NCBI GenBank assembly: GCA_036936605.1
Contig: JAUPFV010000005.1
Coordinates: 232,715,770-232,779,769 of the forward strand
Reading direction: 5' to 3'
DNA from: Limnanthes douglasii subsp. nivea
Taxonomy: Eukaryota; Streptophyta; Magnoliopsida; Brassicales; Limnanthaceae
DNA length: 64,000 bases
Positions 43,081 through 54,923 of this stretch are shown in pieces. The translations under genes were made by a program, and so were the position numbers. The notes beneath the pieces were generated by a model that was given only the letters and a program-made list of their open reading frames with translations, made no database searches and was not told the origin of the DNA. Positions within the stretch are counted from its first letter, which is position 1; every line of letters begins with the position of its first letter.

Positions 43081-44818
43081 ATGAATCCGGACGTGCAAGA
43101 AGTGCCACCAGCTTTGGCAGAAGTGGTGGGGGAAATGATGAATATACGATTGAGGAGCGAGATAGGTTGAAGGTTGAAATAGAAGATTTGAGGGCTGCCA
43201 AGAGGGCAGAGATGGACACAAAAGAGAAGTCTAAGGCGTCAGCAGCTCATCATACTGACAATCCAAGAGAGCATGAGCCATCAAAGACCCATGTGAGTGC
43301 AAAAAAGACTCATGCTAGCTCAAAAAAGTCTCACCGGTCTAAACCGGTGAAGAGCTCAGATTCAGACTCAGAGTCTTCTAGTAGCTCCTCAAATGAAGAT
43401 GGAGTTAAAGAGTCCTTGTCATCCAGCAACGATGAAGGCCGTTCTAAAAAGAAACAAAAGTTGGTCAAAAAGTACTCAAGAAAAAGGGACAGGCATGGAA
43501 GGTTGAAGAGGCATCTGGGTAAAGGATCGGCTCACAGTCATAGTCATGGCTGGAGACACGTAGACCGGTTGTTAATGGATCCTTTTGCCTTCCATGATGA
43601 GACAGGTATCTTTGCAACTCCTAACGAAGATACTGTATTCAGTCGTGGCCGGAATTGGAGAAAATCTCGATTGTCTTCCAAGATACTATCCGGAAACCTT
43701 CCTAAGAGGTTTGACAGTACAAAAATGGAAAAATATGATGCCAATAAAGACCCGGATAACCATTTGGAACAATTCAAAAAAATTATGATGAATTTTGATG
43801 ATGACGACAAATTATTTTGTAGAGCATTCTCCCAATCTTTTACGGGGACTGCTCTAAAGTGGTACAATAGTTTGCCACAGGGCTGCATCATAAAATTTGA
43901 CACTTTTGGGTGGCCTTTCGGAGGCAGTTTGTTGGAAGTAAGGAAGTAAAAGGAAATGGAGACACAATTATCCATTGTGCCCAAGAACCAAACGAATCCT
44001 TAAAAGAATACATAAGTAGTTTTATAGATACCAAGAATGGATTGGCTGATTGCTTTGAACAAGTAGCAATAGCTTCTCTGAGGCAGGGCTTGAACCCTGG
44101 AAACTTGGCTAATTCAGTAACCAGGAAGAAGGCTATGACATGGGGAGGTCTGCTGAATCAGGTCGGTAAACAGATTAATGTAGATGAAACAAAGAAAACT
44201 AGGATGCACAAGCAGGTGAGGTCTGCTCCAGCTGCACCAAATCAAAACCAAAACCAGTCCGGGAACAAGGCCAAGGAAGTCGGACAGGGTCATAACAGAG
44301 CCAAAGCTCAGTCTCATCCAGCTGCATCAGCCCAGAGCCAGTAATCTAGAAATAAGCGGGGGCCTTGGGTTCAACCGGAGTGGTTTGCTGAGTTGAAAGA
44401 AAATGTAGCCACCATTTATGACAAAACAAAAGACGAAGTACACTACAGAAGGCCGACTGCATTGCAATATCCTAGGGAGAGCCGCAATAATTGTTTCTGC
44501 CAGTATCACCATGATATTGGCCATAAGACTGAGGATTGTATTGTGTTGAAACAAGAAGTGCAGAATTTGATTGAAAGAGGAAAGTTGGGAGCGTATGTTA
44601 AAAGAAGAAGTGGAAATAGGCCTGATAATGTTTATCGGACTAGTCCAAACAATGCAGGCACATCGTCTCCGGATGGGGCTATGGTAATAATCAAAAGGTT
44701 TGATGTAGAGTCAGAATATTTAGATCTTGATCCAACCCGGAATAAAGTGGGTGTTATCACAGAGCATTGCAGGACGGTGTCCGAACTTATTAGCTTTTTT
44801 TAGTCACTTACAATATTC
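43081..44818 (+). pseudogene. gag of element B
   Basis: Starts MNPDVQEVPPALAEVVGE, with a one-base shift near 43133 into the frame EYTIEERDRLKVEIEDLRAA. A Ser/Lys/His-rich region follows (SSDSDSESSSSSSNEDG, RDRHGRLKRHLGKGSAHSHS), then the capsid-like domain (MEKYDANKDPDNHLEQFKK, FSQSFTGTALKWYNSLPQG), a second shift near 43910, SLKEYISSFIDTKNGLADCF, and a Gln/Ala/Pro-rich stretch to a stop at 44342. The same frame continues with WVQPEWFAELKENVATIYD and CFCQYHHDIGHKTEDC, the Cys/His region that element A has lost, then FDVESEYLDLDPTRNKVGV. It ends SELISFF, stop at 44803. Confidence 0.88.
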
Positions 44819-44830
44819 GGAGGAGACACC

Positions 44831-45154
44831 ATGACTGCACCAAATGCTTCTTCGAGAAAGAGGCACGTTCATACTTTAGCTACCCAACTGGAAGGAGGCA
44901 TGCCTTCCTATCAATCACAGATTCCATTTCCCTTTATTGCTTTCGATGAAGATGACTTGAGGGATATTGCTGGTCTTCATGAAGATGTTGTTGTCATAGG
45001 AGCATCCATTGGGGGCAATGACATAAGACGAATTTTGGTGGACACAAGTTCAGCCAATATTCTCTTTTTAACTTCCTAAAAAATAAAGAATCCAGCAGTA
45101 ATTCAACGTTCGAACATGTCAATTGTGGGTTTCACTGGAAGCTCAGCAGATGGT
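44831..45154 (+). pseudogene. Protease of element B, truncated
   Basis: FPFIAFDEDDLRDIAGLHED and RRILVDTSSANILF: the active-site Gly of 'DTGSSAN' is missing as a one-codon deletion. After NPAVIQRSNMSIVGFTGSSA the similarity to element A stops abruptly at ~45155, where the inverted antisense-gene segment begins, so the C-terminal half of the protease is gone. Confidence 0.8.
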
Positions 45155-46172
45155 TATGCTAAAGATTAATTATGATTTTATTCACACAGCCAAACTAGGC
45201 CGTATGCGGATAAAGTGGTGGATCCTTGAGAACGTTAAAGTGAGGATACAAGTGGATCCGGAGACACCGATGGATTGCAAGCTGAGTGAGATAGTTTTCT
45301 TCACTGAGCTATTCAACTGGGGGCTTAGGCTTCCCTTAGATCCGGAGATCGTTAGATACTTCCATCTCATAAAGCTCTGCCCAAGCCAATTGAGCCCAAC
45401 GCTTGGTATACGCTCATGGCTTGTATTATGGCCTCCAGGCTCTCCGGAATCCATCTTCCGATGGAGCAGTTTGCTGCAGTGGCCAGCCTTTGCAGAAACC
45501 ACCACATCCCCTCCTTTAATTTTAACATGGGCGATAATTATAAGGCGGTGGATGACTTACTTGAGTCGGAGAAAAGCTGGAAGACTCATTTTTTGTTCAT
45601 CAGTGGTGTTTGGGAGAATGGGAGGAAAATTAAAGCTAGTGTCAACCCAAACATGCTTACCATCAGATGGCGAAGCGATGGTAAAAACCTCGTCACATAC
45701 TTCCACCTTTACTTATAACAAATTTGTTTGTGTAATTTCTCTTCTTTTGTTTTTTGGTAGTGCTGCCTAAGGATTTCAACGATTACTTAGAGGCTGGGCA
45801 GACTACTTGTGCCAAGCTAAATTCTTGGGTTGCTGAGAAATGGGGAAACCGCTTCCACAATTGTTTTACCGGAGGCAATTTAACAAGATCCCATCTCTTG
45901 AACACAACCGACCGAAGGGACTTGTCTTGGGAGGAATTAACCATTCCACCCCCTCTGGGGGCGATTCTTCGGAAGACAGAGGGAAAAGATGGAAAATTGG
46001 CCTTGTCGGGCAGAGCTAAAGCCCCGAGCAAGATGAAGGGAAAGAAGGGCAAAGGCAAGCAAAGTGTGGTTGAGGTCAATCCTACCGAGGTGGAGGAAGC
46101 TGTCCCAACAAACCCAGAGGGGCAAGACCAATGACACATTGATGTTGCTTTATTGCAAGTGGTGGAGCATGA
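45155..46172 (+). repeat. Inverted copy of part of the antisense gene (arm 1)
   Basis: On the plus strand this reads like the antisense gene of B at 52068-51046: INYDFIHTAKLGRMRIKWWI, TELFNWGLRLPLDPEIVRYF, CIMASRLSGI, VLPKDFNDYLEAGQTTCAKL and SWEELTIPPPLGAILRKTEG. The 80-nt intron is present unspliced (45681-45760, GTAAAAACC…TTTGGTAG). At ~46172 the sequence returns to normal pol linker (DDPIETPGVLIPIEEVETHS). Frames are broken in several places. Element A has ordinary protease and linker sequence here instead. Confidence 0.88.
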
Positions 46173-46199
46173 AATTGATGACCCCATAGAGACCCCTGG

Positions 46200-47560
46200 T
46201 GTTTTAATACCAATTGAAGAAGTTGAAACTCACTCTCTGGCTGAAGGAAAAGTGTCAAGATAGGATCCAAGATAACATCGGAATTGATGGGTAAAATGTT
46301 GGATTTCTTGAAAGACCATCAGCATGTCTTTGCTTGGTACAATGCTGATGTAACCGGAGTACCAATGGAAATTATATCACACCAATTATCCATCTGGAGG
46401 GACATAACACCAGTTGTACAAAAGAGGAGAGCCTTTTTTAAGGAAAAGGCTGATGTCATAGTTCAAGAGGTTGACCGGCTTACTAAAATGGGCACATAAA
46501 GGAATCTAAATACCCTTTATGGACAGCCAATCCGGTGTTGGTAAAAAAGAAAAATGGTAAGTGGCGTATGTGCATCGATTTCACAGATCTCAACAGAGCT
46601 TGCCCAAAAGATTTATATTCGGTCCCCCGAATTGATCAGTTGGTGGACTCTACGTCTGGAAATAAGCTTTTGTATTTTATGGATGCCTTCTCTGGGTATA
46701 ATCAGATTCAAGTAGATCCGAAGAATCAAGAACATACTACATTTTTTACTGATAGGGGCCTCCATTGTTACAAGGTGATGCCGTTTGGGTTAAAAAATGT
46801 TGGGCTACTTATCAGAGGTTGGTGAACAAGGATTTTGCTGATCAGAGTGGAAGAAACATGGAAGTTTGCATCGATGACATGATGGTGAAAAGTATGGACG
46901 AAGAACTACACTTGGCAGATCTCCATGAAACTTTTGCCAACTTGGTGAAAGTAAATTTAGAATTGAACCCAGAAAAGTGTGTCTTTGGAGTGCAGTCCGG
47001 GAAATTCTTGGGGTATGTGATAAGTGAGAAAGGGATACAACCTGATCCAAACCAACTTAATGCTTTACTACAAATGGAGGCTCCTCAGAATATTAAGAGG
47101 TACAACGATTGACCGGGAGACTAGCTGCACTAAACCGTTATATTTCAAGGTCTTCGGACAGGTGCGCCCCGTTTTTTCAAACTCTGAAATGTGCAAAAGA
47201 TTTCAACTGGTCCCCACAGTGTAATAAGGCCTTCGATGAGATTAAAAATCACTTATCTTCCCTCCAAGACTTTGTTTAAACCTGTTCACGGAGAGACCCT
47301 CTACGTGTACTTAGCAGTTTCTAATTGTGCTATAAGTGCAGTGTTGGTAAGGGAAGTGGATAATTATCCTCGTCCGGTGTACTATATCAACAAAAGCTTG
47401 ATAGATGCAGAAAAACGGTATTTAAAGCTTGAAAAATTAGCACTAGCCCTGCTGATTGCTGCGAGGAAAATGAGGCCCTATTTTCAGGCTCATTCTATCA
47501 TTGTTCGGACGTCTTTTTCCTTTAAAAACGTTCTCCAAAAAGGCAGACATTTCAAGTAGA
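46200..47560 (+). pseudogene. Reverse transcriptase and first RNase H, element B
   Basis: DHQHVFAWYNADVTGVP; VVQKRRAFFKEKADVIVQEV; frame break at 46496; VKKKNGKWRMCIDFTDLNRA; FMDAFSGYNQIQVDP; frame break at ~46800 after VMPFGLKNVG; VCIDDMMVKS, where the residue before the catalytic Asp pair is Cys-Ile rather than Tyr-Ile; LNPEKCVFGVQSGKFLGYVI; break near 47095; then NCAISAVLVREVDNYPRPVY and EKRYLKLEKLALALLIAARK of the RNase H part. Confidence 0.88.
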
Positions 47561-48110
47561 ATGACCAAGTGGTCAGTAGAGCTGGGAGACTACGATATTG
47601 ATTTTGCCCCTCGAATAGCAGTCAAAGCCCAAACTGTGGTTGATTTCTTAGTTGAATTACATTCAGATAGGGATACTAAACAAGCAACCGGTGTAAAAGA
47701 TAAAAAAAAGTATGGATCATCCGGACTGATGGTGGATCAAGTACCATGGGTTGTGGTGCTGGGATATGTTTAACTTCTCTGTACGGTGACAGAATGTACC
47801 AGGCTATATGTTTTTCCTTCAGGGCTTCCAATAATGAGTCCGAATATGAAGCTGCTATAGCTGGTTTAAAGTTAGCTCTCATCTGTGGAGCCAAAAGGAT
47901 CAGTAAATGAGCGACTCTCAGCTTCTTTTCCATCATGCATAAGGTCAATCCGAAGCCAAAAAAGAGCAGCTGATTAAATATTTATTCATCCTCAAAGAAG
48001 TGGCACTCAATTTCAAAAGCGTCACTTATGAGCACATACCCAGAACGGAAGATACGCTAGCAGACTCCTTGGCAACCATAGCATACTCTAAGTCATACCC
48101 TTGGATACAT
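47561..48110 (+). pseudogene. Second RNase H, element B
   Basis: TDGGSSTMGCGAGIC-like start near 47725 (frame broken), ASNNESEYEAAIAGLKLALI at 47826, and a SDSQLL-type block near 47910, then ALNFKSVTYEHIPRTEDTLA. It is collinear with 22385-22730 of element A, with more frameshifts. Confidence 0.65.
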
Positions 48111-49425
48111 GTGCAAGAATGCCCATCCATTCAAATCAATTCGGATAAGGAAGAAGAAAGTTTGAATATACAGATAAAACAACCCCAAGATTGGAGATTT
48201 CCTCTCCTTCAATATCTCTCAGATGGCATCTTGCCTCCGAAAAAAGAAATAGCAAGGAAAATAAAATACAAGGCTCGTGGTTTTGTCATCCTAAGAGATG
48301 TTCTTTATTAAAAATCCTATAGTAAACCCCTCTGGCGATGTTTGGGGATCGAGGAGTCTCAAATAGTGCTCTCCGAATTACATGATGGTGAGGGATCAGT
48401 ACACTATGGATTCAGGGTTCTAACTAGAAGAGTTTTGTTAGCTGGGTACTACTGGCCCTCCATAATGCAAGATGCTAAGGAGTTGGTGAAGAAGTGTGAT
48501 CCATGTCAATGATACAATAATGAAATTCATACCTCAGTTGTCCCTTTGGAGTCAATTTCTGAGCCAATACCTTTTGCTCGGTGGGGGCTGGATTTAGTGG
48601 GACCTCTACCCATGGCGTCCCGGGGTGCATAACTATAATTGTTGCCATTGATTACTTTTCGAAGTGGATCTAAGCAGCCCCATTGGTAGGAACTACCTCG
48701 AAAGCTGTTATCAAATTCAGCATGTCTAGCATTTGTTGCAGATTTGAGGTTCCACAGAAGATAACTACAGACAATGGGCCACAATTCGACAACAAGGAAA
48801 TGGAGAATTTCTGCGCCTCTAGAGGCATTCAACACTGCTTCTCTTCTCCTTTACACCCACAGGAAAACGATCAAGTTGAAATGGCTAACATGACCATATT
48901 GTCCGGTCTTATAAAGAATTTAGAGGGAGCTGCTGGAAAATGGCCAAGTTATCTACAAGAAGTCTTATGGGCCTACCGGACCACTCTGAGGGCTGCAACA
49001 CAAGAGTCTCCATTTGCCTTAATATATGGGATGGATGCTATAGCTCCCATAGAAGCTACTCTTCTTTATTTCGAGTTCATAATTTTTCTGAACACGTTAA
49101 CAAAGTGGCGGTTAGAGGCCAGCTTGACTTGATGGAAGAAAGAAGAGTTAAGGCTCACCTCAGAGCCACACACTATCAAGGTTTGATGAGAAAAAGGTTT
49201 GCTTTTAAAATTAAGAGAAGGGATTTTCAACCATGGGATAAAGTATTGAGGAAAGTCTTCCTACATACCAAGGAGAAGCAGTTCAGCAAGTTAGCTCCAA
49301 CTTGGGAAGGACCCTATGTGGTCAATGAAAAGCTTAAGCCTTGGACATACCGGCTCCAAGATAAGGATGAAAGGATTTTGAATCACCCCTGGAACATTGA
49401 GAACCTCCGGTTGTACTTGGAATGA
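48111..49425 (+). pseudogene. Integrase, element B
   Basis: Linker SYPWIHVQECPSIQINSDKE; LSELHDGEGSVHYGFR-type zinc region near 48375 (second Cys/His positions altered, CDPCQ kept); core LDLVGPLPMAS near 48590, TTDNGPQFDNKEMENF at 48770, and DQVEMANMTIL at 48870 (family 'GQVE.ANR.I', Glu retained); LWAYRTTLRAATQESPFALI; and KVFLHTKEKQFSKLAPTWEG ending NIENLRLYLE. Frame breaks near 48312, 48512, 48635 and 49070. Confidence 0.85.
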
Positions 49426-49934
49426 AAACTATGTAAATATTTACTTGTTTAAAAGTTCATGTAAATATTTAAGGGCATACTCTTTCCTACCTTGGTGGCG
49501 CTGGGAGGTTTTAATGAGGTGTCCAGTCTTTTTTATAAAATATGATGCCTTCTTAAAAGATTCGGAGTGTTTGAGTTAATAGTTTTCTTTGAATTTTTTT
49601 TATCAATGGCAGACCGGATTGAATCGGTGGAGTGATGACTACTTACACATTTGTCATCAAAGAATTTAAACACTCTCACTTTAAAATACTTGTAAAATAA
49701 CTAAGGGTTGTTTAAACATTAGCCACCAAAGTTGAAAAACTATGAAACAATGCAAGAGTTGTGTAAAATGAAACTACCCATTAAGATATACGAAATGCTT
49801 TGGCCATCCAAGGACTTTGAATTTTAAAAACATAAAGGTTTATCCAGATAAGGGCCGGACATGGTTACAAAAAATGTCTTGGCCATCCAAGGACTTTGGT
49901 TCAATCACAAAAAATTAAAAAGATAGTTGATACT
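49426..49934. other. Spacer between pol and antisense gene of element B
   Basis: Non-coding. Holds TTGGCCATCCAAGGACTTT twice (about 49800 and 49880), as in element A. Confidence 0.5.
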
Positions 49935-51045
49935 TTAAGACTGAGCATTCTTAGATGGCTCAGCCTCACTTGGCTTCTTCTTCTTTGGGTCATCATTTTC
50001 TTCATCCGGACTCTCCCCAGTCTTTTCCTCTTCATCGGTTGTGTCATCCCAGCCACTGGAGTAGTTATGCTTGTCACCATTAGCCATCATGTGGAATGAT
50101 AGGTCTTCATACTCTACAAACTTCCATAAATCTCCCAGTGTCCTCTTCGGAAATTTCTCAAGAAAGAGCAGGACCATATCTGACTTGACTTCGGCATACC
50201 TTTCCTCCTGAGAGTCTATCACCTCATTGGTATAAGAATTAATCCTAGCTTGGATTGTTTTCTCTTGCTTCTTTAACAAGTCAGTTTTTTCTTGTTCAAC
50301 CTTGGACACAGTGTTTTCAAGCGAAATCTTGTCATTGGTTAGGGTCTGAATGATGATGTTTTCGGCATTCACCTCCTCTTTTGAAGAAGAGAGGTTTCTT
50401 TCCAAATCAGATTGGTTCAATTTGAGTTCTTTGACAACTCCCTCTGAAGTGGCCAGCCTAGTGGCCAAGTCCTCCTAACTTTTCTTCAACTCCTCATTTT
50501 CTTTCTTCAATGCCTCAGAATTTTGGTTGGAACTAAGGAGGTTGCTAGATATCTCTTTATCGGAGTTGAGTGTGTTGATAATGGCCGACTGATTTTGCAC
50601 TTGCTTCTCCAAGGTAAGCACTGGCTGGATATTGCTCAGTAAGGAGTGGGTGACAATGTCTCTTTCTCTTGAAACAGATGACGACCTGCCATTGAAAGTA
50701 ACGATGTTCGAAGAGCTTGAGGGGAGGTAGGGTCCAGCAAAATCATCTTTGGCAAAGTCTTCAAAGTAAAGACCAATCCCTTGAAGACCAGTGATGTCGA
50801 CACCATCAATATTAATGTCACCCTCCTGCACCCTCTCCGGTGTGAAAGTCACTTGGGATTTCTTCTGCTTGAGTGGGGTCAGCTGGGTCAACTAGAGGAA
50901 GAGGCTCCGGAGCCCGGAGATAAACTTCATCTCCCTTGGAGGTTTTCTTTTTCTTGGCATCCATGTCTACACCTTCTGCTCCCCGTTTTCTGTCCTTTTT
51001 GGGAGCCTTTGAGGGTTTTGGAGACCCAACTACTTCCTTGGTGCT

Positions 51046-52068
51046 TTCATGCTCCACCACTTGCAATAAAAAAAACATCAATCTGTCCTTGGTCATGCCC
51101 CTCTGGGTTTGTTGGGATAGCTTCCTCCACCTCCGTAGGATTAGCCTCAACCAAACCTTGCTTGCATTTTCCCTTCTTGCCCTTCATCCTGCTTGGGGCT
51201 TTAGCTCTGCCCAGCAAGGCCAATTTTCCATATTTTCCCTCTGTCTTCCGAAGAATCGCCCCCGGAGGGGGTGGAATGGTTAATTCATCCCAAGACAAGT
51301 CCCTCCGGTCGGTTGTGTTCCAGAGATGTGATCTTGTTAAATTACCTCCGGTAAAACAATTGTGGAAGCGGTTTCCCCATTTCTCAGCAGTCCAAGCATT
51401 TAGCTTGGCACAAGTAGTCTGCCCAGCCTCTAAGTAATCGTTGAAATCCTTAGGCAGCACTACCAAAAAACAAAAGAAGAGAAATTAGACAAACAAATTT
51501 GTTATAATTAAAGGTGGAATTATGTGACGAGGTTTTTACCATCGCCTTGCCGTCTGCTGGTAAGCATGCTTAGGTTGACACCAGCTTTAGTTTTCCTCCC
51601 ATTCTCCCAGGCACCACTGATGAACAAAAATTGAGTCTTCCAGCTTTTTTCCGACTCAAGTAAGCCATCCACCGCCTTATAATTATCGCCCATGTTAAAA
51701 TGATAGAAGGGGATGTGGTGGTTCCTGCAAAGGTTGGCCACTGCAGTAAACTACTCCATCCGAAGAGGGATTCCGGAGAGCCTGGAGGCCATAATACAAG
51801 CCATGAGCGTATACCAAGCGTTGGGGCTCAATTGGCTTGGGCAGAGCTTTATGAGATGGAAGTATCTAATGATCTCTGGATCTAAGGGAAGCCTAAGCCC
51901 CCAGTTGAATAGCTCAGTGAAGAAAACTATTTCACTCAGCTTGCAATCTATCGGTGTCTCCGGATCCACTAGTATCATCACTTTAACGTTCTCAGGGATC
52001 CTCCACTTTGTCCGCATCCGGCCTAATTCGGCTGTGTGAATAAAAGCATAATTAATCTTCTGCATAGT
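51046..52068 (-). repeat. Arm 2 of the inverted duplication in element B
   Basis: The original, collinear position of the segment copied at 45155-46172, separated from it by ~4.9 kb and in opposite orientation. The arms differ by scattered substitutions, e.g. in the stretch after CAAGTGG at the outer end. Confidence 0.85.
51460..51539 (-). other. Intron in antisense gene of element B
   Basis: Exon …GGCGATG, intron GTAAAAACC…TTTTTTGGTAG, exon TGCTGCCTAAGG. Same codon position as the intron in A. Confidence 0.7.
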
Positions 52069-52936
52069 AAGCAGGTACCTTACACTTACTTTGTGGAAGC
52101 AAGGTCCCACTTTTCCCACAAGGCACTCTGGCAGATCCGGGTGTTTTAAACATAGCTTCTCCTTGCCCTTGCTTTTCTTGGCAGCAGCAGCCTCACTTGT
52201 TTGCCCGGAGAAGTCGGTCTCAAAAGGGGATTCTTTGATACTATCCTCCATTACATCTTCCATTACCCTGGAAGGATTATCGGTTATTTTTGGGAGAGAA
52301 GAACTGGTGGTTGGCTCAGTAGGTCCTCCGGATGGTTGGGCGTTACTTTCCTCTTATGGTCTGGAGTCCGGCTGGGGCTCAGATCCGGAGGTTTTTTCCG
52401 AAGACTTGAACTAGTTGCCTCCGGACCGGACAACTTATCCTTGGGTATTTTAATGGGTGCTTCTGATCCCGTAGTTTTACTCTTAGCCCCAGACTTAGAA
52501 GGCGTGGATTTGGCAGGTTTAGGTTGTGCAGTTGCAGCCTGCCCTCTCACCAAACGACCCCTTCGTCGATCTACCAGCTTCTCTGGGGTGATATCAGCGT
52601 CTGATCCCATGACAATGAATAGGGAAAGTCTCTTAAAGCTTGTAACCGCCTGCTCTCGCTCAACAACGGGCTCTGATTCTTGGACCGATCAGGCTCTGAA
52701 CTTGGTGTGACAGACTTGTCAATAGGAGATACAGGGAGGCCTACAACGATGCGCCTTTCTCGTTCGACTACTTAAGCTTTTTCTAACTCCGACAAGTTGA
52801 GCCACCCACCTTTTACTAGGGCGTTTCTTGCTGTGAACATAAACTCACACCAAAAGAAGGTTTTTTTGAGAGGTAAAAGCTTTGAAAATTAACATAGTAG
52901 AGATAATGAAGATGGTAAATAGTGAAAAGTGGACTA

Positions 52937-52943
52937 ATTTATA
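52937..52943 (-). promoter_or_regulatory. TATA box of the antisense gene, element B
   Basis: TATAAAT on the minus strand ~97 bp upstream of the ATG at 52840, at the same relative place as TATATAAA in element A. Confidence 0.5.
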
Positions 52944-53277
52944 CTAAAAGAACAAAAAATAGTTTGATACCTAGGAGAATACGAAAAGATAGGTGTAATG
53001 ATTAGAGACGGCGCTAATGTCACCAACATTAATTAAGACGTTACTTTTTGAAGTAACTGGGAGCGCCATTCTAGGAGAAAAATGGCCGGTGAGGCGAATC
53101 AGAGAAGGACACGTGTCCCACGATCTCTGGCAAAACCGTTCAGCTTCTGAGAGTTTCATCAGTCCGGATAAAGTCGTTACACAATTCGAAATCTGTCCGG
53201 ACATAGTTACGGGTACACATGAACTATTTTTTAGGTCTTGTCAAAGGCCTTCGAAAATAACCTAAAAAAGGGGCTAC

Positions 53278-53456
53278 TGATGAGTCCGGATTTTCTCACC
53301 ACTCACTGTGGGAACCGGACATAGGCAATTCGGACAAAACCACCCACTGAACCATCCGAACAGGACTAATGTATCAAAAACTAAATCACTTCATGACTAA
53401 GCTAATTACCTACCTGTTTAAAAACTAATGAGTCATTGAACTCGACCCGAATTCAT
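53278..53456 (+). repeat. 3' LTR of element B, truncated
   Basis: TGATGAGTCCGGATTTTCTC… follows the 5' LTR for about 179 bp up to CGACCCGAATTCAT, then changes abruptly to copia sequence. Confidence 0.88.
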
Positions 53457-54870
53457 GGGGTTGATGCATCTCGATTCTAAGCAAGACTAGTCACTAAGGT
53501 TTTACTCAAAAGGAAGGAATTAACTTCAATGAGGTGTTTTCTCCAGTGTTGAAACATAGTTCAATTCGAGTTTTGTTAACCATGATAGTTTTATAAGATT
53601 TAGAACTTAGCAATTGGATGTGAAGACTGTGTTTCTACACGCTAAATTAGAGGAGCAAATCTACATGAGACAACCATAGGGATTTTTGGAACTTAATATG
53701 GAGAATAAGGTTTGTTTGCTGAAAAAGTTATTGTATGGTTTGAAACAGCCACCTAGGAAATGGTACAAACATTTTGATACATTTATGGTGTTAAAAAGGT
53801 TCATGAGGAGTCCATATGACAGTTGTGTGCATCATCAAAAGATGTCAGATAATTCTTATGTTACTTGTTTTTGTATGCGGATGATATGTTTCTTACTGTT
53901 TGTAGTATTTCACACATTGTGCAGATAAAGAAGCATCTTAGTGTCGAGTTTGAGATGAAGGATATGGGTAGAACAAAGAATATTCTTTGTATGAAGATTA
54001 TCAGGAACAGAAGTGTATGATCATTACATTTGTCTCAACGAAACTACATTGATAACGTACTACAACGATTCAACATGGTTGATGCTAAGGCAGTTAGCAT
54101 CCCGTTTGCTACTCATTCCAAATTATCTGCACCACGAGCCGCCAAAGATGATGCTGAGTTGGAACAAATGTTGAAGGTTTCATATTCAAGTATAATTTAT
54201 AGCATAATGTATGCTATGGTATGCACACGTCCTGATATTTCATATGCGGTTAGTGTAGTTAGCGGGTACATGGAATGTCCTGGGAAAGAACATTGGCAAA
54301 CAGTGAAATGGATACTTCGGTATCTTAAGAATACTGCGAATGTTGGCTTAACTTTAAATAAGACCGAAATTGATGAATCGCTGAATGATATTGGGGGATC
54401 AATTGTTGGTTTTGTTGATTCTGATTTTGTAAGTGATATGGATAAAAAGAGATCTCTGATATGATATGTATTTACTCTAGCTGGGAGTGCGATTAGTTAG
54501 AATGCACAGTTGAAAGCTACTGTAGTTTTGTCTACAACAGAGGCAGAGTACATGACGGTAACAGAAGCAGTTAAATAGGCAATATGGTTGCAAGGTTTGG
54601 TGTCAGATTTGGGCTTAGATATGACTACTACAAAAATGTTTTGTGACAATCAAAGCGTCATACACCTTACAGGGAACCAGATTTACCACGAGCATACATA
54701 ACACATAAATTCCAGGTATCATTTTATTCGTGATACAATATCAAAGGGAATTGTTGATGTGAATTACCAAGACAGTATCCGTTCAAAATTTTAGGGAGTT
54801 CCTAAACCGAATTGGTGTTCGCAATATCAAGTGAATGCCTTATGGACACTTGGTGAGTCAGAAGAAGAAA
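53457..54870 (+). pseudogene. copia RT and RNase H (right half of the split element)
   Basis: Begins with the KARLV-like block, then EGINFNEVFSPVLKHSSIRV, QLDVKTVFLHAKLEEQIYMR (first catalytic Asp) and LLKKLLYGLKQPPRKWYKHF. The catalytic pair is LYADDMFL near 53870, in a frame different from the flanking open frame. LSQRNYIDNVLQRFNMVDAK, YSIMYAMVCTRPDISYAVSV and HWQTVKWILRYLKNTAN follow, then RNase H: GFVDSDFVSDMDKKRS, LSTTEAEYMTVTEAVK, MFCDNQSVIHLTGN. The reading ends near the 3' LTR. Several stops and at least two frame changes. Confidence 0.88.
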
Positions 54871-54923
54871 AGTTTCCTTGTTGATAGTGAAGAAAGGGTA
54901 TTCGCCTTAAGGTAAATATATAT

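Larger units (their letters stand above)
49935..52840 (-). pseudogene. Antisense accessory gene of element B (Transposase_28-like, intron, coiled coil)
   Basis: Starts MFTARNALVKGGWLNLSEL at 52840 and follows the same plan as in element A. Low-complexity charged region; EDSIKESPFETDFSGQTSE; the conserved domain at ~52070-51740 (FTELFNWGLRLPLDPEIIRY, LIKLCPSQLSPNAWYTLMA); GDNYKAVDGLLESEKSWKTQ; an 80-nt GT-AG intron (51460-51539); VLPKDFNDYLEAGQ; SWDELTIPPPPGAILRKTEG; basic cluster near 50960; FAGPYLPSSSSNIVTFNGRS; coiled coil; tail VKSDMVLLFLEKFPKRTLGD. It has a TAG stop at 50473 and several others. The parts shared with A are the folded-looking domains and the tail, suggesting they were under selection. 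Confidence 0.75.
42633..53456 (+). mobile_element. Ty3/gypsy Tat-like LTR retrotransposon B, nested in the copia element
   Basis: Same family as element A (related LTRs, identical PBS, collinear gag-pol and antisense gene). The 5' LTR is complete (42633-43008). The 3' LTR is cut at 53456 after ~180 bp, directly joined to copia RT sequence. A ~1.02 kb piece of the antisense gene is present a second time, inverted, at 45155-46172, replacing the protease C-terminus and linker. Stops and frameshifts are frequent; the element is not autonomous. Confidence 0.9.

Noticed and set aside
50781..51437. 218-codon plus-strand open frame in element B
   Set aside because: It is the opposite strand of the antisense gene, whose minus-strand domains, intron and relative in element A are clear.
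52201..52710. 169-codon plus-strand open frame
   Set aside because: Also a shadow of the minus-strand antisense gene of element B.
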